Source of the DNA: Ovis canadensis
Taxonomy: Eukaryota > Chordata > Mammalia > Artiodactyla > Bovidae
DNA: 64,000 nucleotides
Direction of reading: 5' to 3'
Assembly: GCF_042477335.2 (NCBI RefSeq)
Contig: NC_091260.1
Coordinates: 53,029,001-53,093,000 of the forward strand
Positions 1 to 11,035 of the stretch are shown piece after piece. A model generated the notes under the pieces. It did no database searches. It had not been told where the DNA came from and saw only the letters and a list, made by a program, of their open reading frames with translations. Numbering within the stretch: the first letter of the stretch is position 1; each line of letters begins with the position of its first letter. A program made the translations under genes and the position numbers.

Positions 1-337
1 TTTTTTTTTAAACTTTACAATATTGTATTGGTTTTGCCATACATCAACACGAATCCACCACGGGTGTACACGTGTTCTCAATCCTGAACCCCCCTCCCAC
101 CTCTCTCCCCATACCATCTCTCTGGGTCATCCCAGTGCACCAGCCACAGGCATCCTGTATCCTGCATCGAACCTAGTCTGGCGATTCGTTTCTTATATGA
201 TATTATACATGTTTCAGTGCCATTCTCCCAAATCATCCCACCCTCTCCCTCTCCCACAGAGTCCAAAAGACTGTTCTATACATCTGTGTCTCTTTTGCTG
301 TCTCGCACACAGGGTTATCGTTACCATCTTTCTAAAT
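1..337 (-). repeat. Ruminant L1 3' end, minus strand
   Basis: Starts with the complement of a poly-A tail and carries the L1 3' UTR (ttgtattggttttgccatac and following). It matches the copy at 62465-62790 almost base for base. It runs off the left edge of the window. Confidence 0.85.
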
Positions 338-411
338 GTAATTGTAAACAAAATGATTTTTTAACTTTCTGAGAAAACTTTCTCTTTCTGAGAACTTTCT
401 CTTTCTCTTTG

Positions 412-624
412 CATTCCCTGGTGGCTCAGATGGTAAAAGTGTCTGCCTATGATGCGGGAGACCCAGGTTTGATCCCTGGGTCCGGAAGATCCCCTGGAGA
501 AGGAAATGGCAACCCATTTCATTATTCTTGCCTGGAGAATTCCATGGACAGAGGAGCCTGGTGGGCTACAGTCCATGGGGTCGCAAAGAGTCGGACATGA
601 CTGAGCAACTTCACTTTCACTTTC
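412..624 (+). repeat. Bov-tA SINE
   Basis: tRNA-Glu-like head with B box ggtttgatccc, then BovA body ending cggacatgactgagcaactt. It is flanked by copies of a CTTTCTCTTTCT motif that look like target duplications. Confidence 0.9.
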
Positions 625-631
625 TCTTTCT

Positions 632-1145
632 GATAGTTCATTGTTAGCATAAAGAAATGCAACAGAGTTCTGTGTTAATCATGTATCCTGCTACCTTGCT
701 GAATTCATTTGTTCTAATAGTTTTGGTGTGAAGTCTTTAGGGTTCTCTGTACAGAGTATCATGTCATATCCAAATAATGACAATTTTACTCTTCCCTTCC
801 AAATTTAGTACCTTTGATTTCATTTTCTTGTTTGATTGTTATGGCTAGGACTTCCAATGCTATGTTGAATGGAAGTGGTAAGAGTGGGCATCCTTGTTTT
901 ATTTATGGGTTTAGCAGGAAAGGTTTAGTTTTTCACTGTTGAGTATTATGTTGGCTGTGGGTTTGTGGTAAGTGCTTTTTATTATGTTGAGATATGTTCC
1001 TTCTATACTCATTTTGATGAGAGGCTTTGTCATGAATGGATGTTGAATTTCGTCAAGTTCTTTTTCTGTGTCTATTGAAATGATCATGTGGTTTTTGTTT
1101 TTCCTTTTTTCTTAACGTAATGCTTCCCACTGATTTGTGCTTGTT
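632..1145 (-). repeat. L1 ORF2 fragment, minus strand
   Basis: Reads as reverse complement of a mammalian L1 reverse-transcriptase region (ctaggacttccaatgctatg and similar). It continues at 1386 after a BovB insertion. Confidence 0.75.
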
Positions 1146-1382
1146 TAATTTGGCCGCCTCATGAGAAGAGTTGACTCATTGGAAAAGACTCTGATGCTGG
1201 GAGGGATTGGGGCCAGGAGGAGAAGGGGACGACAGAGGATGAGATGGCTGGATGGCATCACCGACTCAGTGGACATGAGTCTGAGTGAACTCCGGAGTTG
1301 GTGATGGACAGGGAGGCCTGGCGTGCTGCAATTCATGGGGTCGCAAAGAGTCGGACACGACTGAGCGACTGAACTGAACTGA
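1146..1382 (+). repeat. BovB LINE 3' end
   Basis: 5'-truncated BovB ending in the ACTGAACTGAACTG tail, inserted into the L1 fragment on either side. Confidence 0.85.
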
Positions 1383-1385
1383 ACC

Positions 1386-1830
1386 ATCCTTTTGACCCTG
1401 GAATAAATACCACTTGATCATAGTATATGATCCTTTTTATGTATTTTTGGATGCAATTTGCCAATATTTTGTTGAGGATTTTTGCTTTTCGTTAAAGATA
1501 TTGTCCTGTAATTTTCTTTATTGGTAATATTTTTTGTCTGATTTGGTATCAGGGTGATGGTGGCTTCATAGAATGACTTTGGGAATGTTTCCTCCTTTTT
1601 AATATTTGGGAGCAGTTTGAGAAGGATAGGTGTAAGTTCTTATTTGTATGTTTGGCAGAATTTCCCAGTGAAGCCATCCAGTCTTGGACTTTTGTTTGCA
1701 AGATGGTTTTTGGTTTTTTTTTAAGTATAGGTTCTATTTCACTTCTAGTGACCAGTCTGTTCACATTACCTGTTTCTTCTTGACTCAGTTTTAGTAAATT
1801 GCATTTCTGTTGTGTTTGTGAAGGGAGTTA
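1386..1830 (-). repeat. L1 ORF2 fragment continued
   Basis: Continuation of the older L1 copy (ccttttgaccctggaataaa and following). No intact frame. Confidence 0.7.
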
Positions 1831-2224
1831 GGCTCCACATCCTCCTACCCCATCATCTTGATCTTCCTCTTTATATCATTTTTAATCACTAATGGGTCAT
1901 AAGTGCCTGTTGTACTCTGTGCAGCTTCTCATACCTTGGAATCAGATTGGATGTCAGTATCTTCGTTTTCTGTTCCACATTGAGATTCATAATGCTTCTT
2001 ATGTCTGTGGAAAACCCAGCCTTACAATAATCTAAAGTCAGTGAAAGGATTGTAGTGCAGTCTAATGTTACAAGTATGAACTGCTTCACTCTTACTTCAT
2101 GTGTTAATCTGAAAGATGTTGAGTTTCACTGTTTTACTGTCTTAAAAATCTTAAATCTCGTGAGATACCCCTTTGAGTTCACTGTGGCTCCCTGGGTTAC
2201 CTTGGTACACAGTTTGAGAAATAC

Positions 2225-2325
2225 CAGTTTAAGTGATTTACCCAGGGTGATACAGGAAGAAACAGGCAGAACCAGCATTTAAACTTTAACATTTTGACTC
2301 CAAGTCTTGTTCTTAAACCATTTTT
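2225..2325 (+). repeat. MIR SINE 3' fragment
   Basis: Degraded match to the MIR segment running from the acttgcccaaggtcac core to the ctcttaacca end. Confidence 0.5.
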
Positions 2326-2409
2326 ACTGTCTTTCCTATGAGATCATGTTTCCCTTGTCACTCAGACTTTCATTTGAATTCAGTGTCCAACAAGGAAAAT
2401 ACAAACCAC

Positions 2410-2685
2410 CGCAGCTGCTGCTGCTAAGTCACTTCAGTCGTGTCTGACTCTGTGCGACCCCATAGACGGCAGCCCACCAGGCTCCCCCGTCCCTGGGATT
2501 CTCCAGGCAAGAACACTGGAATGGGTTGCCATTTCCTTCTCCAGTGCATGAAAGTGAAAAGTGAAAGTGAAGTCGTTCAGTCATGTCTGACTCTTAGTGA
2601 CTCCATGAACTGCAGCCCTCCAGGCTCCTCCGTCCATGGGATTTTCCAGGCAAAAGTACTGGAGTGGGGTGCCATTGCCGTCTCC
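2410..2685 (-). repeat. BovA2 SINE, full dimer
   Basis: Reads GCTGCTGCTGCTAAGTC at the left, has the GAAAGTGAAAAGTGAAAGTG linker, and a second BovA unit. It is flanked by the perfect 12-base duplication aatacaaaccac (2398-2409 and 2686-2697). Confidence 0.95.
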
Positions 2686-2699
2686 AATACAAACCACTA

Positions 2700-3149
2700 G
2701 AAGTCTTTAAAACAGAGGAAATTAATATCACCAATTATTGCATTGGTGATAAAAGAGATGAGAAGCCAAGGGAACAGTGAGGCAACTCAGATACAAGCGA
2801 CCACAGGAATCCAGGAACACGCCCAGAGGTGCAGGATCGATGGGAAAGGTAGTGTTATGGGGACCCAGAAGCTAAGGTTGGCAGCTGGACCCACAGTGGA
2901 AATGCAGCCACTGCCAGAGATGTCTCAGGATACAGAAAGAGGGGGAGGAAGTATCCTGATATCTTCCTTTCTCCTGCCTCCAGTCTTCCCACCAGTTCCT
3001 CCCACTGGAAAAATCTACCTGGAAGCCAGAGAGCAAGGGAACCTGGGAAACATAGTCCCTTAGGTATGGAGCATAAGATGAGGGGGAAGGAATGGATCTG
3101 AGCCAACAGGCAGTTGACCAGCACTGCAAAGTGTAGCACATATACTTTA
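2700..3149. other. Non-coding stretch, no gene seen
   Basis: Purine-rich segment with no convincing coding frame. Part (2960-3080) resembles a degraded old repeat, but I could not name it. Confidence 0.4.
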
Positions 3150-3250
3150 TACTTCCTTTAGCAAACATTTACTGAGGACCTACTAGGTGCCAGGTATCAT
3201 GCTAGATGCTGTAATGAGCAGAACAGACCTGGTCACTGCTCATTAGAGGA
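3150..3250 (+). repeat. L2 LINE 3' fragment
   Basis: The segment tactaggtgccaggtatcat is the typical L2 3' end in degraded form. Confidence 0.6.
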
Positions 3251-3269
3251 TCAAAGACTAAAACAGAAG

Positions 3270-3495
3270 GAAACGACAGATGAATGGATAAAGAAGTTGT
3301 GGTACATATACATAATGGAACATTACTCAGCCATAAAAAAGAACACGTTTGAGTCAGTTCTGATGAGGTGGATGAACCTAGAACCTATTATACAGAGTGA
3401 AGTGAGTCAGAAAGAGAAAGATAAATATCATATTCTAACGCACATATACAGAATCTAGAAACATGGTTCTGAAGAATTTATTTACAGGGAAGCAA
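3270..3495 (+). repeat. Ruminant L1 3' part (left piece)
   Basis: ORF2 end and 3' UTR of an L1 in the plus direction (ggtacatatacataatggaa). It is interrupted by BovB and resumes at 4127. Confidence 0.85.
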
Positions 3496-4126
3496 CATGG
3501 CAAATAGATGGGGAAACAGTGGCTGACTTTATTTTTCTGGGCTCCAAAATCACTGCAGATGGTGATTGCCGCCATGAAATTAAAAGATGCTTACTCCTTG
3601 GAAGGAAAGTTATGACCAACCTAGACAGCATGTTAAAAAGCAGAGACATTACCTTGCCAACAAAGGTCTGTCTAGTCAAGGCTATGGTTTTTCCAGTGGT
3701 CATGTATGGATGTGAGAGTTGGACTATAAAGAAAGCTGAGTGCCAAAGAATTGATGCTTTTGAACTGTGGTGTTAGAGAAGACTCTTGAGAGTCCCTTGG
3801 ATTACAAGGAGATCCAGCCAGTCCATTCTAAAGGAGATCAGTCCTGGATGTTCATTGGAAGGACTGATGTTGAAGCTGAAACTCCAGTACTTTGGCCAGC
3901 TGATGTGAAGAGCTGACTCATTTGAAAAGACCCTGATGCTGGGAAAGGTTGAGGGCAGGAGGAGAAGGAGATGACAGAGGATGAGATGGTTGGATGGCAT
4001 TACCGACTCGATGGACATGGGTTTGGGTGAACTCTGGGAGTTGGTAATGGACAGGGAGGCCTGGTATGCTGCGGTTCATGGTGTCACAAAGAGTCGGACG
4101 TGACTGAGCAACTGAACTGAACTGAA
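3496..4126 (+). repeat. BovB LINE 3' part inserted in L1
   Basis: Encodes remnants of the BovB C-terminal reading frame (ADFIFLGSKITADGDC, then VMYGCESWTIKKAE) and ends in the ACTGAACTGAACTGAA tail. 5'-truncated. Confidence 0.9.
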
Positions 4127-4410
4127 AGGAGAAACAGACATAGAGAATACACTTATGAAAACACATGGAAACTTATATTACCATATGTAAAACAGATAGC
4201 CAACAGGAATTTGCCGAATGGCTCTGGAAACCCAAATAGGGGCTCTGTATCAACCTAGAGGGGTGGGATGCGGAGGAAGATGGGAGGGAGGTTCAAAAGG
4301 GAGGGGATATATGTATACTTATGGCTGATTCGTGTTGAGGTTTGACAGAAAACAACAAAATTCCGTAAAGCAATTATCCTTCAATAAAAAAATTAATTTA
4401 AAAAAAAGCA
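4127..4410 (+). repeat. Ruminant L1 3' UTR (right piece) with A-rich tail
   Basis: Contains ggggctctgtatcaacctag and the end ttatccttcaataaaaaaat. It completes the copy begun at 3270. Confidence 0.85.
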
Positions 4411-4429
4411 GGAGGAGAATAAACAGAGC

Positions 4430-4985
4430 TATGTCAAGTATGGATGAAAAATATTGCAGTGCTGTGGGAGAGTTAGTAATTTAGAAGGGGCAGCCTCTCA
4501 CTGTTTTAAGTCTAGTTAATTGACCCAATGTGTGTGTATGTAGAAAACCTGTGTTCAAGGAAGACAGAATATTTATATCCAGAAAAAGTTTAGAAAAAAT
4601 ATTAACCCCCTTCACACTTAACATCTACATTATAGGGCTTTATTGTCTCAAAGCTATGTGTGATTGTGTGTAAATGTGTGTGTGTGAGAGAGAGAGGCAG
4701 AGTCAGAGAGAGAACAGTACAAAGGAAGATTCCTTCAGAAACACATTCAAAGGAGCCAGAGGGCTCCCAGCGGGCTAATCTCCATCATGCTTTCCTGGCC
4801 CCTCCCCCTTCCTTCTCATCATAACTTGTGATCTTAGAGGCATGAAAGAATTTGAGCCCCGCCCCCAGCCTGACCGTCTCTGCGGGCCGTGCAGCCAGGC
4901 TCCATGTCAAATCCACCTGGGAGCGCGAACCCCAGGGCCACGGAGAAGGTGGTGGGCTTGCAGGCAGGTTCCTCGCCCAGTGGCC
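4430..4985 (+). promoter_or_regulatory. SLC45A2: SLC45A2 upstream region and 5' UTR
   Basis: This is single-copy-looking sequence between an L1 tail and the SLC45A2 start. There is no TATA box near a plausible start site. A GC box (ccccgcccc) lies near 4857-4866 and a C-rich tract near 4800-4810, both possible Sp/KLF sites. One CACCTG E-box lies near 4916. I saw no CACGTG or CATGTG (MITF M-box type) here, so melanocyte control may lie further out or in introns. A TG/GA tract sits at 4660-4705. The transcription start cannot be fixed from sequence. Two upstream ATGs (4842, in frame; 4904, out of frame) are treated in the findings. Confidence 0.5.
4660..4705. repeat. (TG)n then (GA)n microsatellite
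   Basis: A TG-rich run passes into GAGAGAGA about 280-320 bases before the SLC45A2 ATG. Alternating purine-pyrimidine followed by a polypurine run is prone to length change and to non-B DNA. Confidence 0.85.
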
Positions 4986-5370
4986 ATGGGAGACAAGAGT
5001 GAGCAGTCTGCCCTACGCACCTATAAATCCCTTGATGAGGAGGGCCTCTTCGGCTCTGCGGAGCTGCCCAAAAGACCCACCGGGAGCCTGGTTATGCACA
5101 GCATGGCCATGTTCGGCCGGGAGTTCTGCTATGGGGTGGAGGCGGCCTACGTGACTCCAGTGCTGCTCAGCGTGGGCCTGCCCAAGAGCCTGTACAGCAT
5201 GGTGTGGCTCCTGAGTCCCGTCCTGGGGTTCCTGCTGCAGCCCGTGGTGGGATCGGCCAGCGACCACTGCCGGGCCCGGTGGGGCCGCCGGAGACCCTAC
5301 ATCCTCACGCTGTGCCTCCTAATGCTCCTGGGCATGGCCATGTACCTCAACGGGGACGCGATCATTTCAG
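4986..5370 (+). CDS. SLC45A2: SLC45A2 coding exon 1
   Basis: Encodes residues 1-128 and the first base of codon 129. The start at 4986 has a strong context (GCCATGG) and begins [16 protein letters not shown], matching the human start position for position without a gap. It covers the cytosolic N-terminus, the highly conserved stretch [20 protein letters not shown] (residues 37-56) at the first helix, and the next helices. The family signature RWGRR lies at residues 98-102, in the loop after the second helix; it is the RxGRR motif shared with plant sucrose carriers. The exon ends atttcag|gtcagt. The reading frame is also open upstream to an ATG at 4842, but that extension has no family counterpart. 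Confidence 0.97.
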
Positions 5371-6774
5371 GTCAGTGGACTGCTCCTGATAGGCTAGGTA
5401 GGCTGGGTGGGAGAAGGTCCTGTTTGCAACTCAGGACAAGGAGAAGGCAAAGTTCTTTCTGTGACAGTCAAAAAATGGTTAAAACTGATTCCCTATCCTA
5501 AGTTACATTGAATTTCCACCTTTGCATGCCCCAGAGTCTGTAGTTAGATGCCTTTACTTTTAGAAACTTCAGTTACATTATTTTTAATTGTTGTGAGAAC
5601 TTAAAAATGGGATTATATTTTTACCTATTTTATATTATGTATTGTTACATGTTTATCAATTATGGGGTTTTATGTGTGTGCCCACCATACCTTATTTAGG
5701 ACTTTCTCAGATTAACCAGCTGCCTAATGGCTCCATAAATTTTTCCAATAAATGTACCTGTGTGTCCAAAGAAGAGTTAATGACGTTCACAGCTTTGTAT
5801 GGAGTCTTGTAACAGGTATAGGGCATCGACCTGGCAGCTCAAGGGGGCATTTTTTCATTGCAAATCATGGACATAGACCTGATGAAGGGCACTTTTTCTA
5901 GCCATTAAACAGCTGCCAGTTAATCAGCAATTGGTGGTAGTATATATTGTGTTGAAAAAAAGAATTGTTAAACTTAAAAATAGCATACATTTTCTGACCA
6001 TTAACTCCCAGGCTAGCAGAATGGATGATAATGATCCATAATAATCAGTTATCATCTCTATATATTTAAAAGTGGATATAAATCTATAAATGTAGTATAT
6101 TTCTGGAAGAATTTATTAAAAAAATTACCTGAAAAGAGATTTTTCCTCCAAGGAAGGGTGCTAAAGGCCTGGGGGTGAGAGGGGGAAGTTAAGCTTGTTT
6201 TTCACTTATTTTTTGTACTGAATTTTTAAAATCAGGTGCATATATTACACATTTTCTTAAGTTTAAAAAATAAACTGAAAGCACAGGAAGTAGTTATGAG
6301 GGGATGAATGAACAGTGGTATGGTCATAGGATGAATATCATTTAGGTGTTAAAACTGTGACATTGCTCTTCATCTACTGAAAGGCAAAGATACTAAGAGA
6401 GTTGGTTAAAGATGCTCACTTACAACCTGGTCCCATTAGTCAGTGCTCCTCTAAGCCAAGCCCTCCAGCCTGTGGCATCAGCCTCACTGGAGGCTGATAG
6501 AGATGAAAATTCCCAGGCCCTACCTTCTACCTATTGAGGAGTCATAGGAGACTCATGGTAAGTGAGGCTTAATAATCTGTTTTAACAAGTCATCCCGGTA
6601 ATGGTTAAGGAGTTAGTCTGAGAAGCACTGCATGAGGGCACAGATGCACACCTCTCTCTATTTTTGTGCATAAAGGGATGTCTGAAGGATGACCATCTCT
6701 TGGGCCTGGGATCTTGAAGTATTTCCCCAGCTTTCCTATATTGTTGGAGTGGTTTTCAGTCAGTACATATAATT
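5371..6774. other. SLC45A2: SLC45A2 intron 1, mostly unannotated
   Basis: AT-rich intron sequence with no gene. The part at 6440-6625 resembles a degraded MER20-type hAT transposon (accctcactggaggctg-like core, ending gagaagcactgc). Confidence 0.45.
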
Positions 6775-7035
6775 TTTTAAACCGGTTTATTTAAAAGAGA
6801 GATGATTCACATACCATAAAAGTCACCATCTAAAAGTGAACAGCTCAGTGCTTTTCAGTATATTCTCAAAGTTGTATAACCACCACCACTATCTAATTAC
6901 ACAACAGTTTCCTCTCCTCCCCCAGCAGAAACCTGGTAGCCATTAGCAGACACTACCCATTTCCTTCTCCCCCACAGTCCTAGGTAACTGCTCAATCTAC
7001 TTTCTGTCTCCAGAGAGCTGTCTTTTCTGGACATT
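6775..7035. repeat. Ancient L1M 3' UTR fragment
   Basis: Matches the widespread mammalian L1M segment attcacataccataaaagtc ... ttctggacattc. It ends about 170 bases before exon 2. Confidence 0.6.
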
Positions 7036-7206
7036 CACTGCCTGATTTTTAAAACTTGAAAAAATAATGAAGCCATTGTTTATTTGGAAGAGCAAACACA
7101 ACGAAAGTATAGGGAGCTAATATGATGACAGGAAGTTTGGGTGGAAATAAAAATGTGGCTCGTTCTAAACCAGGATTTAGGAGACCAATGGTTGTTTCTC
7201 TTTTAG

Positions 7207-7383
7207 CTTTGATTGCTGACCCAAGGAGGAAGCGGATTTGGGCCATAAGTGTCACCATGATAGGTGTGGTTCTCTTTGATTTTGCTGCTGACTTCGTTGA
7301 TGGGCCCATCAAAGCCTACTTGTTTGATGTCTGCACTCATCGAGATAAGGAGAGGGGCCTCCACTACCATGCCCTCTTCACAG
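7207..7383 (+). CDS. SLC45A2: SLC45A2 coding exon 2
   Basis: Encodes codon 129 (completed), residues 130-187 and the first base of codon 188. The acceptor is tctcttttag|ct and the donor cag|gtaggg. The product runs [15 protein letters not shown] and on through [20 protein letters not shown] to HALFTG. The segment [18 protein letters not shown] is a signature of the SLC45 family (fourth and fifth helices). Length and both phases equal the human exon as I recall it. Confidence 0.97.
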
Positions 7384-7729
7384 GTAGGGAATATCCAGAA
7401 AGTCTATCATTCAGATCTCCGGGCAGGGAAGCCCTTCCACTGAAGCCATCCAATGTCTCAGCACTCAGATTTTTTGAATGAATGGATCTGTTGATGCACC
7501 GCTCCCATCACGCGGGCTCTGTCTTCCGGGGCATTCCTCTTGTGACCAGGCCGTGGAGTTTCTGCAAAGGAAGTTTGTAGGAGAGCTCTCTGAATAGCCG
7601 TGTATGGAGACATTTACAAATGAAAAGAGGCCTTGTAGACTTCATATTTTGTTTTTTAGTCAGTAATGTGTAGCATCAACATTATTTAGAAGCTTGCAGC
7701 TTCTTGGGCCCCTATTCCTGTTATTTTAA

Positions 7730-7835
7730 TTCAGCATGTTTGGGGTGGGGCCCAGAAATTTGCGTTTTTAATAACTTTCCCAGATGATTCTGTGGCAAGT
7801 GTCCCAAGAATCACATGAACCACATTTAAAAACAG
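7730..7835. repeat. hAT-type MER20/MER5-like fragment
   Basis: The ggggtggggcccagaaattt segment and its surroundings look like the middle of a short non-autonomous hAT element. Degraded. Confidence 0.4.
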
Positions 7836-7886
7836 AAACAGGAACAAACCAAGCAAATTAAAAGCCCCAAGTCTTAGAGACGTCTT

Positions 7887-8050
7887 CTTCTTCTTTTTTT
7901 TTTTTTTAATTTGGCTGCACTGGGTCTTAGTTGCAACAAGCAGGGTCTTTAGTTGTAACGTGTGGAATCTAGTTTCCTGACTGGATCAAACCTCAGGCCT
8001 CCTGCATTGGGAGCTCAAAGTCTTAGCCATTGGGCCACCAGGAAAGTCCC
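7887..8050 (-). repeat. CHR-type tRNA-Glu SINE
   Basis: Poly-T followed by ttggctgcactgggtcttag and ending gccaccaggaaagtccc, the reverse complement of a CHR SINE. Confidence 0.75.
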
Positions 8051-8221
8051 AGAGATTTCTTAGTTATAGAAAGAGTTAGCAAATCCTCAACCTCCTGTTT
8101 TGGAAAATGCCATGCCAAGAGGACACTTCTTGGGGCCATTGCTGGCCTTCTTTGGTAGCTGTTGGGCCCTTCATGTAGAGCAATGCTACTAACATTCAAC
8201 ATGGATTTCTAGAGCTCCGTT

Positions 8222-8545
8222 TGTTGTTGTTCAGTCACTCAGTCATGTCCGACTCTTTTTGACCCCATAGGCTATAGCATGTCAGGCTTCCCTGTCCTTC
8301 ACTATTTCCTGGAGCTTGCTGAAACTGATGTCCATCGCGTCAGTGATGCCATCCAGCCATCTCATCCTCTGTCATCCCCTTCTCCTCCTGCCCTCAGTCT
8401 TTCCCAGCATCAGGGTCTTTTCCAATGAGACTGCTCTTCACATCAGATGGCCAAAGTATTGGCATCAGTCCTTCCAATGAACATTCAGGATTGATTTCCT
8501 TCGGGACTGACTGGTTTGATCTCCTTGCCGTCCTTCCAGTTGGGA
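8222..8545 (-). repeat. BovB LINE 3' end
   Basis: Begins ttgttgttgttcagtcactc and runs into the complement of the BovB 3' coding region (gatggccaaagtattgg). Diverged, older copy. Confidence 0.8.
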
Positions 8546-10160
8546 CTGTTCTAGGATTGGGGTGTCATCCACAAGACAACAGCATGATCCTGTCCTGGGA
8601 GCATTGTTAGGTCTAGATGTGAGAACTTTATTTGATTTTCTCCAAGGCCCAGCCAAGGTATATTTATTTTATGTTTTGTCTCCTCCCATGGTCAAGTATG
8701 TCCCACAAGAAACAGAATCTTGAATTTTGTTCAGATTATATCCCCATAGCCAAAAGCAGTCCTGCCCACAGAGGCCATTTGGTCAACAATTTGTTGTTTG
8801 TGCAGATATTTGAATGGTGAATGCTGGGACGAATGGGGCTACCCGGCAGAGAGGGGCCTGGAGGAGCGGGAGACCAGCCCATCTGTCTGGGACTCCTGAA
8901 CACTGTCTATCAGCTGGAAGGTCCCAGAATAGAGATTCAAACTGCATTCTCCTAACTTAAATCCCATAATTCCTACTGCTGTATCAGAATCTGCTGAAAT
9001 TAATTATGATATTGTGGGAGGCTTTTTGGCTTCTGAACCTGACACGTTGAGAGTTTTGTTGCTCTAAGTACTTTGGGCAATGTGGTCACTCCTTCCCAGC
9101 TTATATCAGTGTTAGTCTTGGCCTAACAACCTTTGCTTTGCTGCTTCTAATATTAAAAGACTGAGCTCTGTATTTTGGGAACTTTTCCAGGGTTAATACA
9201 TGGTAGTATTTCTGTTGAGTTTGATAAAATGTCTTGAGATTTTCTTTTGATACTAGTGTATTGTGGTTTCAGCAAGCATATAATTCATGTGCAATTTTCA
9301 TGTGACCTCATTTCAGGCTTTCACTGTATCTTGTCTGAGCTTTCGTACTTACCCTTTAACTGATTTTCCAGTCTCTAATTTTTTCCTGTTCCAGTTGTGC
9401 TAACACACAGCTTCCAGGGTCACATTCCTAAAAGACAGCTCTGACCGGGACACTTTCATGTTCAATGATCCGCAGTGGCTCCTGTTGACAAAAAAAAAAT
9501 AATTAATTAATCAATAGTCAATTTAAGAAAGAGAGGATTTTATTCAAGTCAACCTAAAGATTATAAATTGGGAAACAGTCTCTCAGAGAGCTCCCAGAAC
9601 TATTCCTCCCATCAGAGGTCAAAGCACAGTTAAATATGAGACAAAGTGTTATACATCTAATGACGTGCTGACAGTTTATGTAGTCCAGGTCTGTACATAC
9701 AAGGTGAGTAGTGGGTCATTGTGACCGCTTAAAGGATTGAGAGAGGACTGTTATCTGCTAAGGAGTTCCCTTGCCGGTGCCAGGAGAAAGTTGCTGCCAT
9801 CAAGGAAGTATCCCTGTGACTTCTATGGCTGTGGTCTGATGAATATGTTAATATAATGCAGATGCATGCTGCTCACTCCAGGGGAGGGAGGAGGCCCAAA
9901 GGGGAAAGTGTTATATTTAAATCTAGGCCCAGCAATTCCAAATGTTTTTCAAATAAGTGTCAAAGGGTTCACTGTCAAAATGTTCTCCAGCATGTTTCTG
10001 AAAAAAAAAAATTTTTTTTTTTTTTTAAAGAAAAGACTCTACTGGCTTCTGGGAATTTTAGTCCTCCAACTCCTTCTGTCTTATAGTTAAAGGTAACCCT
10101 ACCGGCCCTCCACCCCTGGTGTGTGTGATAGCCATGCTGTTTTAGTGGATCCATCTCATC
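8546..10160. other. SLC45A2: SLC45A2 intron 2, unannotated stretch
   Basis: No gene. An A-rich run at 9490-9502 followed by about 350 bases (9530-9870) has the look of an old interspersed element that I could not assign. An A-run meets a T-run at 10002-10026. Confidence 0.35.
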
Positions 10161-10165
10161 CCTTC

Positions 10166-10497
10166 TGGATTCCCTGGTAGCTCAGTTGGTAAAGAATCTG
10201 TCTGCAATGCAAGAGACCCTGGTTCACTTCCTGGATCAGGAAGATCCCCTGGGGAAGGCATAGGCTACCCACTCCAGTATTCTTGGGCTTCCCTGGTAGC
10301 TTAGACAGTAAAGAATCTGCCTGCAATGGGTAACACTTGGGTTCGATCCCTGTGTTGGGAAGATCCCCTGGCAGAGAGCATGGCAACCCACTCCAGTATT
10401 CTTGCCTAGAGAATCCCCATGGACAGAGGAGCCTGGCAGGCTACAGCCCATGGGGTCACAAAGAGTCAGACACGACCGAGTGACTAGGCACAGCACA
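10166..10497 (+). repeat. Bov-tA3-like SINE with two tRNA heads
   Basis: Two tRNA-like heads in tandem (10166-10288 and 10289-10400), then one BovA body ending cagacacgaccgagtgac. Confidence 0.85.
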
Positions 10498-10836
10498 GCC
10501 TCATCCCTTCACCTCATGCCTTTATCTCTGGGTGTGCCTGGGACTGTGGAACCCTCACTCACCAGAAAGAAAGAAAATTCCTTCCTTGAGTCAGAATGCT
10601 TGTAACTGAGCATCTGTTGCTATTAATAAATTAACCCGAGGCCTTGCTCTCCTGAACAGTGGTCTCTGTTCCACCCAAGGAGGCTGGGATGAGGGCTGAT
10701 GATCAGTAAAGGTTGTCCCAGTTCAAATCCTGGCTCCTCCTCCTGCCCAGTCCCTAGTATTTCTGAACTTTTGTTTCTTCACAGGGTTGTGAATCTATCC
10801 ACTGTGTTAGTTATTAATATCCTGGCAATATATTGG

Positions 10837-11035
10837 GGCTTCCCTCATAGCTCAGTCAGTAAAGAATCTACCTGCAATGCTGGAGACCTTGGTTTGATCC
10901 CTGGGTTGGGAGGATCCCCTGGAGAGGAAAATGGCAACTAACTCTAGTGTTCTTGCCTGGAGAATCCCATGGACAGAAGAGCCTGGCAGGCTATAGTCCA
11001 TGGGGTTGCAAGAATTGGATGCAACTTAGCAACTG
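10837..11035 (+). repeat. Bov-tA SINE
   Basis: Head ggcttccctcatagctcagt, B box ggtttgatccc, BovA body to about 11035. Confidence 0.9.

Noticed and set aside
1-4985. Possible 3' end of AMACR, expected upstream from human gene order
   Set aside because: I found no AMACR coding sequence in any frame here; a 3' UTR could not be told from non-coding DNA.
10166-10260. tRNA-like sequences with good B boxes at many sites
   Set aside because: All lie at the heads of Bov-tA or CHR SINEs; none has a full cloverleaf standing alone.
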